This document shows positions 15,486 to 23,397 of a DNA stretch of 30,034 bases, one piece after another. The position numbers and the translations under genes were made by a program. Below the pieces are notes generated by a model, which saw only the letters and a list, made by a program, of their open reading frames with translations, had not been told where the DNA came from and ran no database searches. This DNA comes from JAPLDP01 sp964628285 (GTDB taxonomy: Bacteria; Bacteroidota; Bacteroidia; Bacteroidales; JAGONC01): assembly GCA_964628285.1 (NCBI GenBank), contig CAZVNP010000041.1, positions 1 through 30,034 on the forward strand, written 5' to 3'. Every line of letters begins with the position of its first letter. The stretch's first letter is position 1.

Positions 15486-16331
15486 ATGGAACACGACCGC
15501 AACGACAACCATCCGCATGACAAAGGTACCGGCAGAGGACGCCTACATAGAGCATACCCTTTATCCATTCTGATCCTTTTTTTTATCATCCTGATCGTTC
15601 CTGCCGTTATAGCGCTCTATCTTTTCGGTTCTCTTCCGTTAAAGCATTCATCTTACTTCCGTCACGCAGCCGACACCACTGCCAAGGCAAACAAGCTTAC
15701 GGGCGAGGAGCGGGCCTTGTCCGATAAGCTCTTCAGACTCGAATTGACAGAAGATTTCCTGAACGCACGGTTGAAGCTGGCTCAAAGTGATTCCGTCGGG
15801 ATCTCCATTAATTTGCCCGACAAAGTCGTGACCATGGAGATCGAAGGTGTGATGGTGCGAGAGTGTAAGATACTCGATTACACGATCACCAAAGGGTTCA
15901 GCAGGTTAACACGAGACCGGCTGGTAACCTGGCTCTCCGATCCCTTTACATTACAGTCTTCCGTTTCGACGATTCTTAAGGCTCCTGTCGTTTACTTGAA
16001 AGCCCCTAAAGATACCACCGAAGCCAATGAGCAACAAACGGCACCGACGCTGCCTGCCGACACGACGGTTTATTTCAGGTTGTTCTTCGACAGGAACCTG
16101 ACCGTCGATATCAACCAGGAAGAAACGCCTCCCGCCAAAGGTAAAAAAACACGTTTTAAATTCAAGCTCCATAACCGTTATTTTTCTGCCCGCGAGGCTT
16201 TGAGAGCCTTATTCCGGCCGCAGGAATCGCCTTATCATTTCTGGATAAGGCTGAAACTCTCGCGCGAGGATGCCAGGATCATTTACCGTGCCCTGCCTGA
16301 GCATGGCCTCATGGCCCTGAGGCTGGAATAA
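15486..16331 (+). CDS. Unrecognised single-pass membrane protein of the L,D-transpeptidase locus
   Basis: About 281 residues and not a family I recognise. From ATG 15486 the protein has a charged, His/Asp-rich N-terminus, one membrane helix (about 25-48, PLSILILFFIILIVPAVIALYLFG) and a soluble, presumably periplasmic part that looks mixed alpha/beta: a helical stretch (GEERALSDKLFRLELTEDFL), a strand-rich region (VGISINLPDKVVTMEIEGV), a low-complexity linker rich in T, E, P and Q around 180-195, and a C-terminal domain ending RIIYRALPEHGLMALRLE. No catalytic motif is visible. The frame also opens at TTG 15450, overlapping the stop of the preceding gene as TTGA, so translational coupling from there is possible. 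Position as last gene of the sigma-54 locus suggests an accessory of the L,D-transpeptidases; this is inference. Confidence 0.75.
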   Translation: MEHDRNDNHPHDKGTGRGRLHRAYPLSILILFFIILIVPAVIALYLFGSLPLKHSSYFRHAADTTAKANKLTGEERALSDKLFRLELTEDFLNARLKLAQSDSVGISINLPDKVVTMEIEGVMVRECKILDYTITKGFSRLTRDRLVTWLSDPFTLQSSVSTILKAPVVYLKAPKDTTEANEQQTAPTLPADTTVYFRLFFDRNLTVDINQEETPPAKGKKTRFKFKLHNRYFSAREALRALFRPQESPYHFWIRLKLSREDARIIYRALPEHGLMALRLE

Positions 16332-16369
16332 ACAGATATCATCCCCCGCTTAATGAAAAACATCTTTCC

Positions 16370-16405
16370 GTTATCATGATGATAACAGATAAATGACTAT
16401 CTTTA
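16370..16405 (+). promoter_or_regulatory. Candidate promoter/operator upstream of the branching enzyme gene
   Basis: A perfect palindrome, GTTATCAT-G-ATGATAAC (16370-16386), is followed by the -7-like box TATCTTTA (16398-16405), 27 nt before the start codon. The palindrome covers where a -33 element would lie, as expected of an operator; no TTTG is seen there. Tentative. Confidence 0.35.
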
Positions 16406-16432
16406 ATCATTCATTTATCATAGCATTATCCT

Positions 16433-18463
16433 ATGGCTTCACCTGTCAGGCATCATCTGAAGCTGATCAGCGATGACCCGTGGCTGAAACCCAATGAGGC
16501 TGATATCGTGGCACGTTATGAGCGTTACAGGGACAGACTGTCCCGGATAAAAAGAGATCATGGCAGTTTGCTTCAGTTTGCCGACGCTTACCACTATTTT
16601 GGCATTCAATATGACCGGCAGCGCCGTGGATGGATCTACCGTGAGTGGGCGCCGGCCGCCAAAGCGCTGTTTCTGACAGGTGATTTCAACGGGTGGAAGC
16701 GTTTCGCACATCCCATGACGCGCACTCATGACGGCATATGGGAGATATTCCTGGACAAGGAGATTTACAGGCACCGTTTTATCCACGGGAGCAGGATAAA
16801 AGTGGTTGTCGACACAGGCCATTCCGTCAGGGATCGGATCCCGGCTTACATACGCCGGGTGGTACAGGACGAGGTGACAAAGGATTTTACAGGACAGGTG
16901 TGGCTGCCGCCCCCTTTCGACTGGACAGGCGATCATTTTGATATCGGGCATCTGAAAGAATTGCTGATCTATGAGTGCCATATCGGGATGGCTAAGGAAA
17001 AGGAAGGCATTGGCACCTATCTGGAATTTGCCGCCAATATCCTGCCCAGGTTACGCGGTTCCGGTTACAACACCCTCCAAATGATGGCTGTACTGGAACA
17101 CCCTTATTATGGTTCCTTCGGATACCATGTCTCGAATTTCTTCGCTCCCTCATCGCGCTTCGGCACCCCTGAAGATCTGAAATACCTCATCAGGCAAGCT
17201 CATGCCATGGGCATGGCCGTGATACTGGATATCGTCCATTCACACACCATTAAAAACATTAATGAGGGTCTCAATGAATTCGATGGCTCCGACGACCAAT
17301 ATTTTCATAGCGGTGACAGAGGCACCCATCCATACTGGGACTCACGTTTGTTTGATTATGGCAAGTGGCAGGTGCAACAGTTTCTGCTGTCAAACCTGAA
17401 GTACTGGATGAAAGAATTTCATTTTGACGGCTTCCGCTTCGACGGTGTCGGTTCGATGTTGTATTTCCATCATGGTGACGAAGTCATGGACCGGCGGGAA
17501 AAATATTTTACCGAGGGTGTTGAATGGGATGCCGTGACCTACCTGCAGCTGGCCAACAAGCTCATTCATACTCTCAACAGACATGCGGTCACCATTGCCG
17601 AAGACGTCACGGGCATGCCCGGATTATGCTATCCCATTGAGGAAGGAGGCATAGGCTTTGACTACCGTCTCGGCATGGGCATCCCTGATTTCTGGATCAG
17701 ACTGCTGAAAGAGCAAAAAGATGAAGACTGGGACATCCATGAGATGTGGAATGTCTTGAACGACCGCATCCCGAATGTCAGGACGGTGACCTATTGCGAG
17801 TCGCACGACCAGGCACTGGTGGGTGACAAGACCATTGCGTTCTGGCTCATGGATAAGGAGATGTATTATCACATGCATAAAGATGATAACGACCTCGTCA
17901 TCGACAGGGGTATCGCCTTGCATAAAATGATCAGGCTTTTCACCATTTCGCTTGGCGGACAGGCTTATCTTAATTTCATGGGTAACGAATTCGGCCATCC
18001 CGAATGGATTGACTTCCCACGGGAAGGCAATAACTGGAGTTTTTTTTATGCCCGCCGGCAATGGTCGCTGGTCGATGACCCTGCTTTGAAATATGACTAC
18101 CTGAACAGATTCGACAGGGCCATGCTGAAGATGGTCTCTGAAAACGATATCCTGAACACCGGCTTCGCCGGGCAGCTTAATATGGATGAATTAAACAAGA
18201 CCATCGTATTCGAACATAATCATCTGATCTTTATTTTCAACTGGCATGTGAGCCGGTCCATCATGGATTATGAATTTACCGTTCCTGAGCCGGGAGAGTA
18301 CCGCATCATCCTCAATACCGACAATGCAATTTTCGGCGGTCACGGGCGAATAGACGAAAGCATAGGTTACTTCACACAATATAATGAAACGACCGCCACC
18401 CACACCCTGAAGGTATACAACACAAACAGAACGGCTCTGGTATTGAAAAAAAAGGACGAGTGA
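16433..18463 (+). CDS. glgB: 1,4-alpha-glucan (glycogen) branching enzyme, GH13, eukaryote-like type
   Basis: A 676-residue cytoplasmic enzyme forming alpha-1,6 branches in glycogen. An N-terminal CBM48-like module (YREWAPAAKALFLTGDFNGW, about 65-90) precedes the GH13 barrel. Catalytic residues: nucleophile D337 in DGFRFDGV, acid/base E390 in TIAEDV and transition-state stabiliser D459 in CESHDQ. The C-terminal all-beta domain follows HPEWIDFPREGNNWSFFYARRQWSLVD. The substrate-binding pieces YGSFGYHVSNFFAPSSRFGTP and GNEFGHPEWIDFP, and the 676-residue length, are closer to eukaryotic-type branching enzymes (GH13_8) than to E. coli GlgB. No other glycogen genes are in the window. The upstream gap holds a 17-bp palindrome that may be an operator. 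It converges with the aminotransferase gene 19 bp away. Confidence 0.95.
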   Translation: MASPVRHHLKLISDDPWLKPNEADIVARYERYRDRLSRIKRDHGSLLQFADAYHYFGIQYDRQRRGWIYREWAPAAKALFLTGDFNGWKRFAHPMTRTHDGIWEIFLDKEIYRHRFIHGSRIKVVVDTGHSVRDRIPAYIRRVVQDEVTKDFTGQVWLPPPFDWTGDHFDIGHLKELLIYECHIGMAKEKEGIGTYLEFAANILPRLRGSGYNTLQMMAVLEHPYYGSFGYHVSNFFAPSSRFGTPEDLKYLIRQAHAMGMAVILDIVHSHTIKNINEGLNEFDGSDDQYFHSGDRGTHPYWDSRLFDYGKWQVQQFLLSNLKYWMKEFHFDGFRFDGVGSMLYFHHGDEVMDRREKYFTEGVEWDAVTYLQLANKLIHTLNRHAVTIAEDVTGMPGLCYPIEEGGIGFDYRLGMGIPDFWIRLLKEQKDEDWDIHEMWNVLNDRIPNVRTVTYCESHDQALVGDKTIAFWLMDKEMYYHMHKDDNDLVIDRGIALHKMIRLFTISLGGQAYLNFMGNEFGHPEWIDFPREGNNWSFFYARRQWSLVDDPALKYDYLNRFDRAMLKMVSENDILNTGFAGQLNMDELNKTIVFEHNHLIFIFNWHVSRSIMDYEFTVPEPGEYRIILNTDNAIFGGHGRIDESIGYFTQYNETTATHTLKVYNTNRTALVLKKKDE

Positions 18464-18482
18464 CAACAGATAGGCCGGAAAA

Positions 18483-19325
18483 TTATTCTCTTCCGCTATT
18501 TTTCATTTTTTCATGATACGCGGTAGCTTTTTTCAACCTTTCCTCGTATGCTTCGCGTATTCGTCTTCCGAAATGAATACCTGCTTCGAACATTTTGTCA
18601 CCTATGGCCCTCACGGGCAGCACCCTGGAGGTAGTGCCTGTAAGGAAAGCCCCGTCAAATGATGTCAGATACTCCAGCCGGACAGGTTTTTCTACAATTG
18701 TAAATCCAAGCTGTTTACAAATGTCAATAACATGGCGGCGCGTGATACCGGCCAGCACCCGGTTTACCGGCGTGGTGGTGATGCGGTTCTCTCGGATCAG
18801 AAAGATATTCGTACGGCTGCCCTCGGTAATATAACCGTTTCCGTCGACCAGGATCACCTCGGTGACATTCTGGTCACTGATAGCCTTGTCGGCGGTACGG
18901 CGGAAATCCGGATTAAAGAATTTAATGTTCGGATTGAAACGTTCGGCCTGTAACAATCCCGCCGTAATGCCGTGTTCCCGTACTGCCCGGTCATACCGGA
19001 ATGGAGCAATGTAATGTGACGTGTAATGCCTGGGCTCTGAAAAAATAAAACTGATATTGATGCTTCCTGTGACCGCATGGTTCAGTGTCATGACCTTCAT
19101 TGCCGTCTGCATGATGGCATCCCTGTTCATCCAGATACCGAGGTGAGCCAGCGATGAAGAAACAGCCAGGCGATCGAGGTGATCGTCGAAGAAGAAGAAT
19201 CTTTTATCCTGAAATCCAAATACTTCGTAAAGCGTCGGTCCCTGTTCATAAAAGGATAAATCGTATGAGCCGGCCGGCAGCACCTGGTCATCACGGAGAA
19301 ACACCTTTCCTGAAATTGTTTGCAT
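18483..19325 (-). CDS. Class IV PLP-dependent aminotransferase (BCAT / D-amino acid aminotransferase / ADC lyase fold)
   Basis: A 280-residue cytoplasmic fold-type IV PLP enzyme. Visible landmarks are FFDDHLDRL (44-52) near the N-terminus, the likely Schiff-base lysine K135 in NIKFFN, the cofactor-contacting E168 in GYITEGSRTNIF 33 residues later, RVLAGITRRHV, and FLTGTTSRVLPV at the phosphate-binding end. Length fits branched-chain aminotransferases, D-amino acid aminotransferases and 4-amino-4-deoxychorismate lyases (PabC); the sequence alone does not separate them. The segment after K135 (FFNPDFRRTADKAI) departs from the usual SLNYL-type motif, hinting at a divergent subgroup. It follows rel by 63 bp on the same strand and is probably the last gene of an M48-rel-aminotransferase transcript. 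Confidence 0.88.
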   Translation of the reverse strand: MQTISGKVFLRDDQVLPAGSYDLSFYEQGPTLYEVFGFQDKRFFFFDDHLDRLAVSSSLAHLGIWMNRDAIMQTAMKVMTLNHAVTGSINISFIFSEPRHYTSHYIAPFRYDRAVREHGITAGLLQAERFNPNIKFFNPDFRRTADKAISDQNVTEVILVDGNGYITEGSRTNIFLIRENRITTTPVNRVLAGITRRHVIDICKQLGFTIVEKPVRLEYLTSFDGAFLTGTTSRVLPVRAIGDKMFEAGIHFGRRIREAYEERLKKATAYHEKMKNSGRE

Positions 19326-19388
19326 GATCGCTTGTGTGTTATATATTGTCAGTTTTAAAATTGTTTTCCCTTCGGACGAACGGTGCCG

Positions 19389-21572
19389 TTAAGATGCCCC
19401 CTCCCCTATCCTGGCTATCTTCTGTACGCCCTTTACCTTTTTAAGATGCCTGACCAGAAAATCAAGTTGCTTGTTATCCCTGACGAAGACTTTGATGATC
19501 CCTTCAAATTTACTTCCTTTGGTGTCAAAAGAAATGGAGCGCAAGTTAAGCTTCAACTGGTTGGATATCAGATCCGATATCCGGTTCACCAGACCCAGGT
19601 CATCTTTTCCTGTCATTCTGAGACTGGCCAGGATAGGTGCACTGTCATTTCCCGTCACCCACCGCGCCCGGATGATGCGGTAACTGTATTTTTCACGCAT
19701 CTGAGCTGCATTGGGGCAATCTTTCCTGTGTATCTTGATTCCCTTGCCTACGGTGATAAAACCAAAGATCTCATCGCCATATACCGGTTGGCAGCATTTG
19801 GCGAACTTATAATCCTTCAGATCGGCGGTGCCTCCGATGATCAGCAGGTGATCGTCAGCGGTGGCCGGCAGTTCAGGATGCTGGGCGATTGGCTGCGGCT
19901 GTGGCAGTTTAGTCTCCTCTTTGACGGCCTCTGTCTCCTCCAGACACTCCCGGATCTGGGTCATTGCAATCATCTCGTTGGCGATCTTATGATATAACTC
20001 CAGCGGATTGGTGAGCTTAAAGAAGTCGAGTAAACGGTTGAGGGTGTCATTGTTAAAGGGGACTTTCATCTGGTTCATCTTCCTGAGAAGCAAGTCTTTA
20101 CCTGTATTGGCATCCTGGAATGCCTGTTCATTCAGTGACCGTTTTATTTTAGCCTTTGACCGCGGTGAAATAACATAATTAAGCCAGTTGGGATTGGGTT
20201 TCTGAGCTTTTGATGTAAGTATCTCAACCTGATCACCATTTTGCAGCACATGTTTCAGCGTGACGAATTTATTGTTCACTTTGGCTCCTGTGCAAGTATT
20301 GCCGATGTTGGAATGGATATGATAGGCGAAATCGAGCACAGTGGACCCCGCGGGCAGCTTTTTCAGATCACCCATGGGTGTGAAGACAAAAATATCGCGT
20401 GAATAAAGTTCCCCTTTAGCGGCCTCCGGTGCCGGGGCTGTACCGTTGACTGGATTTTCCAGTTTTTCACGCAGGGTGACCATCCAGGCATCCTCATTAT
20501 CATAGAAGGCTTTCTCCTTGTAACGCCAGTGTGCTGCACCACCTTTTTCTGCCACCTCGTCCATGCGGCGTGACCGGATCTGCACTTCCACCCATCGTCC
20601 TTCAGGGCCGACGACCGTCGTGTGCAACGCCTCATAACCGCTGGCCTTGGGCGTGGTGATCCAATCACGCAGACGCTTGGGATTGGGTTGATAGATATTG
20701 GTGACAATGGAATAGACCTTCCAGCAATCGGACTTTTCATCATCCACCGTTTTCTGAAGGATGATGCGTATGGCAAAAAGGTCGTAGACTTCGTCAAACT
20801 CGACATTTTGCTTGCGCATTTTGTTCCAGATGGATGAGATGGACTTAGTGCGCCCTATGATCTTGCATTTGAAGCCTTGCCTCCTCAATTCCCGTTCAAT
20901 AGGCATGATAAACCCCCCGATGTAAGCCTCCCGTTCAGGCGTTGTTTCCTGTAGTTTCTGTTCCAGCATATGGTAAATCTCAGGAAAGGCATACCGCAGC
21001 GATCTCTCTTCCAGTTCCGTCTTGATGTTGTATAATCCCAACCGATGAGCAATGGGCGCGTAAACCATGGAAGTTTCGCTGGCTATCTTCTGTTTGACGG
21101 GAGGCGGCATCTGATCGAGGGTGCGCATATAATGCAGCCTGTCGGCCAGCTTGATCAGGATCACACGCACATCATCGGATAGCGTCAGCAGAAGCCGGAT
21201 GAAGTTCTCGCTGTTGAGCGTCGTGCGCTCCATCGAGAGCCTTGAGATTTTTGTCAGACCCAGGATGATGTTGCGGACCTGGTGACCAAAACGTTCTTCC
21301 AGTGCCTCTTCATCATAACCGGAGTGATTGATGATATCATGCAGCAGTGCACTGACGATGGACACCGTGCTCAGTTCCATCTCCTGCACCACGACTTTGG
21401 CTACTTCAATGGCATGTAACAGATATTGCTCACCCGATTCATTTTTCTGCTCATCATACTGTGAAACGGCAAGTTCATAAGCCTGGCCAACGATGGCAAG
21501 ATCTTCTATGGAGAGGAAATCTTTGCACATGCGAAGCAGATCTCTGTATTTTGGTTCCGCTACCCAGGCCAT
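19389..21572 (-). CDS. RelA/SpoT-type (p)ppGpp synthetase with altered hydrolase domain
   Basis: A 727-residue long-form Rel protein governing the stringent response. Domain order: HD hydrolase (about 30-190), synthetase (about 215-355, with D264 in EVYDLFAIRI and E329 in VEVQIRS), TGS (about 385-450), a Cys-rich conserved region (AKCCQPVYGDEIFG) and a C-terminal ACT domain. In the HD domain the metal ligands are kept (H53, H78, D79, D144), but the Glu-Asp pair normally following HD (HDxxED) is N82-H83, which suggests impaired (p)ppGpp hydrolysis. The synthetase motif RLRD (300-303) resembles the basic RxKD of bifunctional Rel/SpoT rather than the acidic ExDD of RelA. ATG 21572 is preferred to TTG 21584. 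It starts 20 bp after the M48 gene. Family certain; hydrolase status inferred. Confidence 0.95.
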   Translation of the reverse strand: MAWVAEPKYRDLLRMCKDFLSIEDLAIVGQAYELAVSQYDEQKNESGEQYLLHAIEVAKVVVQEMELSTVSIVSALLHDIINHSGYDEEALEERFGHQVRNIILGLTKISRLSMERTTLNSENFIRLLLTLSDDVRVILIKLADRLHYMRTLDQMPPPVKQKIASETSMVYAPIAHRLGLYNIKTELEERSLRYAFPEIYHMLEQKLQETTPEREAYIGGFIMPIERELRRQGFKCKIIGRTKSISSIWNKMRKQNVEFDEVYDLFAIRIILQKTVDDEKSDCWKVYSIVTNIYQPNPKRLRDWITTPKASGYEALHTTVVGPEGRWVEVQIRSRRMDEVAEKGGAAHWRYKEKAFYDNEDAWMVTLREKLENPVNGTAPAPEAAKGELYSRDIFVFTPMGDLKKLPAGSTVLDFAYHIHSNIGNTCTGAKVNNKFVTLKHVLQNGDQVEILTSKAQKPNPNWLNYVISPRSKAKIKRSLNEQAFQDANTGKDLLLRKMNQMKVPFNNDTLNRLLDFFKLTNPLELYHKIANEMIAMTQIRECLEETEAVKEETKLPQPQPIAQHPELPATADDHLLIIGGTADLKDYKFAKCCQPVYGDEIFGFITVGKGIKIHRKDCPNAAQMREKYSYRIIRARWVTGNDSAPILASLRMTGKDDLGLVNRISDLISNQLKLNLRSISFDTKGSKFEGIIKVFVRDNKQLDFLVRHLKKVKGVQKIARIGEGAS

Positions 21573-21592
21573 GACCGATATCAAATAAAGAG

Positions 21593-22447
21593 TTAATGTA
21601 ATTTTATCACTTTGGTTTTCTTTCCGGGTGTTGTGCCTGGTTGTCCACTGTTATAATATGCTCCGGCCTGAGGCAGGAAGGCTTGCAGTGCTTTGATCCT
21701 GTTCTCATCATTAGGGTGTGTGCTCAGAAACTCAGGCGGTTTGGCACCACCGGTTTGTGCCATGCGTTGCCAGAAAGTGATGGCTGTGGCCGGGTCATAG
21801 CCCGACATAGCCATGAAGACCATACCTAATTTGTCAGCTTCATATTCCTGTTTTCTGGAGTAGGCCAACACACCCAACTGTGAGCCGACGCCATAAGCCG
21901 TGAGAAAAATGTCTTTAGTGGTCTGTGGTTCTTTCTGCAGGGCATACTCGAGCGATATACCGCCCAGGTATATCGCCAGCTGTTCCGTCATCCTTTCATT
22001 GCCGTGCTCGGCCACGGCATGACCTATCTCATGACCCATGACCGTGGCGATACCGTTGTCGTCACTTGCCACCGGCAGGATGCCGGAATAAAAGACGATC
22101 TTCCCTCCGGGCATACACCAGGCATTGACGGTTTTGTCATCCACGACATTGAATTCCCATGTGTATTCAGGTATCCGGTCCGACATGTTGTTCTGCTGAA
22201 GGAATCTCCCCACCCCCGATGAGATTCTGTCACCGACCTTTCTTACCTGCATCACACCGGGATTGGAAGCCGGCAGAGGCGGATGCTGCGCCAGGAATTC
22301 CTGATAACTGCTCCGGCTCATACTGAGAACAACATCATTGGGTAACAGTTTGAACTGCTTGCGACCTGTGATTGGCACCCTGGAGCAAGAGATGACCGTC
22401 AGCATCAAAAGAATGAATCCAAAGATCAAATTTCGTTTCATCATCAT
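21593..22447 (-). CDS. M48 family zinc metalloprotease lipoprotein (YfgC/LoiP/Oma1-like)
   Basis: A 284-residue envelope protease. The signal peptide ends in a lipobox (VISC, lipidated Cys 21), so it is membrane-tethered in the periplasm. Zinc site: H139-E140-x2-H143 in GHEIGHAVAEHG, with the third ligand E203 in EYEADKLG; KPPEFLSTHPNDENRI near the C-terminus is the usual M48 ending. Relatives take part in outer-membrane protein quality control. Three consecutive ATGs (22447, 22444, 22441) make the exact start uncertain by two residues. A TAnnTTTG box lies upstream (22484-22491), and rel follows after 20 bp, so the stringent-response gene appears to be cotranscribed with this protease. Confidence 0.93.
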   Translation of the reverse strand: MMMKRNLIFGFILLMLTVISCSRVPITGRKQFKLLPNDVVLSMSRSSYQEFLAQHPPLPASNPGVMQVRKVGDRISSGVGRFLQQNNMSDRIPEYTWEFNVVDDKTVNAWCMPGGKIVFYSGILPVASDDNGIATVMGHEIGHAVAEHGNERMTEQLAIYLGGISLEYALQKEPQTTKDIFLTAYGVGSQLGVLAYSRKQEYEADKLGMVFMAMSGYDPATAITFWQRMAQTGGAKPPEFLSTHPNDENRIKALQAFLPQAGAYYNSGQPGTTPGKKTKVIKLH

Positions 22448-22483
22448 ATTGAATGGTTAAGAATGACAGTTATTGCCAGACTG

Positions 22484-22491
22484 CAAAAATA
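22484..22491 (-). promoter_or_regulatory. Candidate -7 element of the M48-rel(-aminotransferase) operon
   Basis: Minus strand TATTTTTG, an exact TAnnTTTG match, about 37 nt before the M48 start. No TTG is found at the expected -33 distance. Confidence 0.4.
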
Positions 22492-22567
22492 CTCAAAAGC
22501 TGACCCATTTTTCCCTCATGCCTTATCTTCTTCACAATGACCCTCAGCGGTAAAACCATTAAAGTCG

Positions 22568-22575
22568 TATTTTTG
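22568..22575 (+). promoter_or_regulatory. Candidate -7 element of the Nudix gene
   Basis: TATTTTTG matches TAnnTTTG and lies 15 nt before the ATG at 22591. If used, the leader is very short and the alternative upstream start at 22537 is excluded. No -33 partner is seen. Confidence 0.35.
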
Positions 22576-22590
22576 TTTGTTATCTCATAT

Positions 22591-23235
22591 ATGGAGTACA
22601 CTTCTTTTATCGCGGCATTGGAGGATCGTTTGAAGAAGCCTTTGCCCGGGGTGGCGGTGCAACTGCAGATGGCTTCTGAAGCGCGGTTTCTGCCTTCGGA
22701 GGACCTTCCGGATCCGGCTGATGCCAGAGACAGCAGCGTGTTGATCATGCTCTATCCGGACCATGAGGTCATTAAAACGGTCTTCATCTTACGTACCTCC
22801 TATGAAGGTGTTCACAGCGGTCAGGTGAGCTTCCCAGGAGGGCAACATGAAGCCGGTGATGCCACACCTTACGACACGGCCCTGCGCGAGGCTCAGGAAG
22901 AAACAGGTGTCGATGTGAACCACCTGAAGATATTAGGTAAGCTCACCGACCTGTATATCCCTCCCAGCAACTTCAACGTTTTTCCCGTCGTGGGCTGTTT
23001 CTTTGAGAAACCCTTCTTCACTATCGACAGTAACGAGGTAGAGCGCCTTATCGAAGCGGACGTTTCGGAGCTTCTGAAAGAAAGGGTACGTAAAAGAACC
23101 CGAATGGTTATACGTGGTTATAACGTCGGTGTGCCTTATTTCGACATCGAAGGAACGGTGGTATGGGGCGCCACCGCCATGATACTGAATGAACTACTGG
23201 CGGTGATACGTGAAGTGTACGTGCGGGAAAAATAA
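22591..23235 (+). CDS. CoA-type Nudix hydrolase (NUDT7/NudL-like)
   Basis: A 214-residue pyrophosphohydrolase. The Nudix region reads HSGQVSFPGGQHEAGD...LREAQEETGV: the LREAxEExG core is intact, and the preceding SGQVSFPGG is the extra signature of the coenzyme A pyrophosphatase subgroup, which cleaves CoA to phosphopantetheine and 3',5'-ADP. As in NudL-type enzymes, the glutamate usual eight residues before the core Arg is missing and an Asp sits at minus nine, so this is subgroup style rather than damage. Frame opens at 22537, but ATG 22591 removes an 18-residue hydrophobic extension that overlaps a putative -7 box. Divergent from the M48-rel operon; a strong terminator with a 7-bp repeat follows the stop. 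Confidence 0.9.
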   Translation: MEYTSFIAALEDRLKKPLPGVAVQLQMASEARFLPSEDLPDPADARDSSVLIMLYPDHEVIKTVFILRTSYEGVHSGQVSFPGGQHEAGDATPYDTALREAQEETGVDVNHLKILGKLTDLYIPPSNFNVFPVVGCFFEKPFFTIDSNEVERLIEADVSELLKERVRKRTRMVIRGYNVGVPYFDIEGTVVWGATAMILNELLAVIREVYVREK

Positions 23236-23285
23236 TTTGACTGACAAACACACCTATCGTATTTCCGTTATTTGTTGCGGGTCTT

Positions 23286-23397
23286 TCGCTTTATGTCTTT
23301 CGCTCTTCGCTACTCGCCAATCGAAGAGCGAAGAGCGATTTTTTAATTTTACCCCCATTCTCTCGCTACTCGCTATTCGCTTCTCGAATTTCGATTT
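23286..23397. repeat. 7-bp-periodic imperfect repeat tract (TCGCTNN) overlapping the OsmC 3' end
   Basis: From 23286 to 23397 the sequence can be cut into sixteen 7-mers. The first eight include TCGCTTT, TCGCTCT, TCGCTAC, TCGCCAA, TCGAAGA, GCGAAGA and GCGATTT. After 21 bp (3 x 7) of divergent sequence, the last five are TCGCTAC, TCGCTAT, TCGCTTC, TCGAATT and TCGATTT in the same phase. The tract covers the intergenic space and runs into the 3' end of the OsmC gene, encoding its last residues (REANSE). Confidence 0.7.
23300..23344 (+). terminator. Strong intrinsic terminator of the Nudix gene
   Basis: A perfect 12-bp stem, TCGCTCTTCGCT (23300-23311) and AGCGAAGAGCGA (23327-23338), with a 15-nt loop is followed by six T. 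It is built from the 7-bp repeat units of the surrounding tract. The U-run is on the plus side only, so it serves the Nudix gene. Confidence 0.85.

Noticed and set aside
18476..18510. Hairpin CGGAA/TTCCG with T-rich tail after the branching enzyme
   Set aside because: Only 5 bp of stem; may help end transcription of either convergent gene but is too weak to list.
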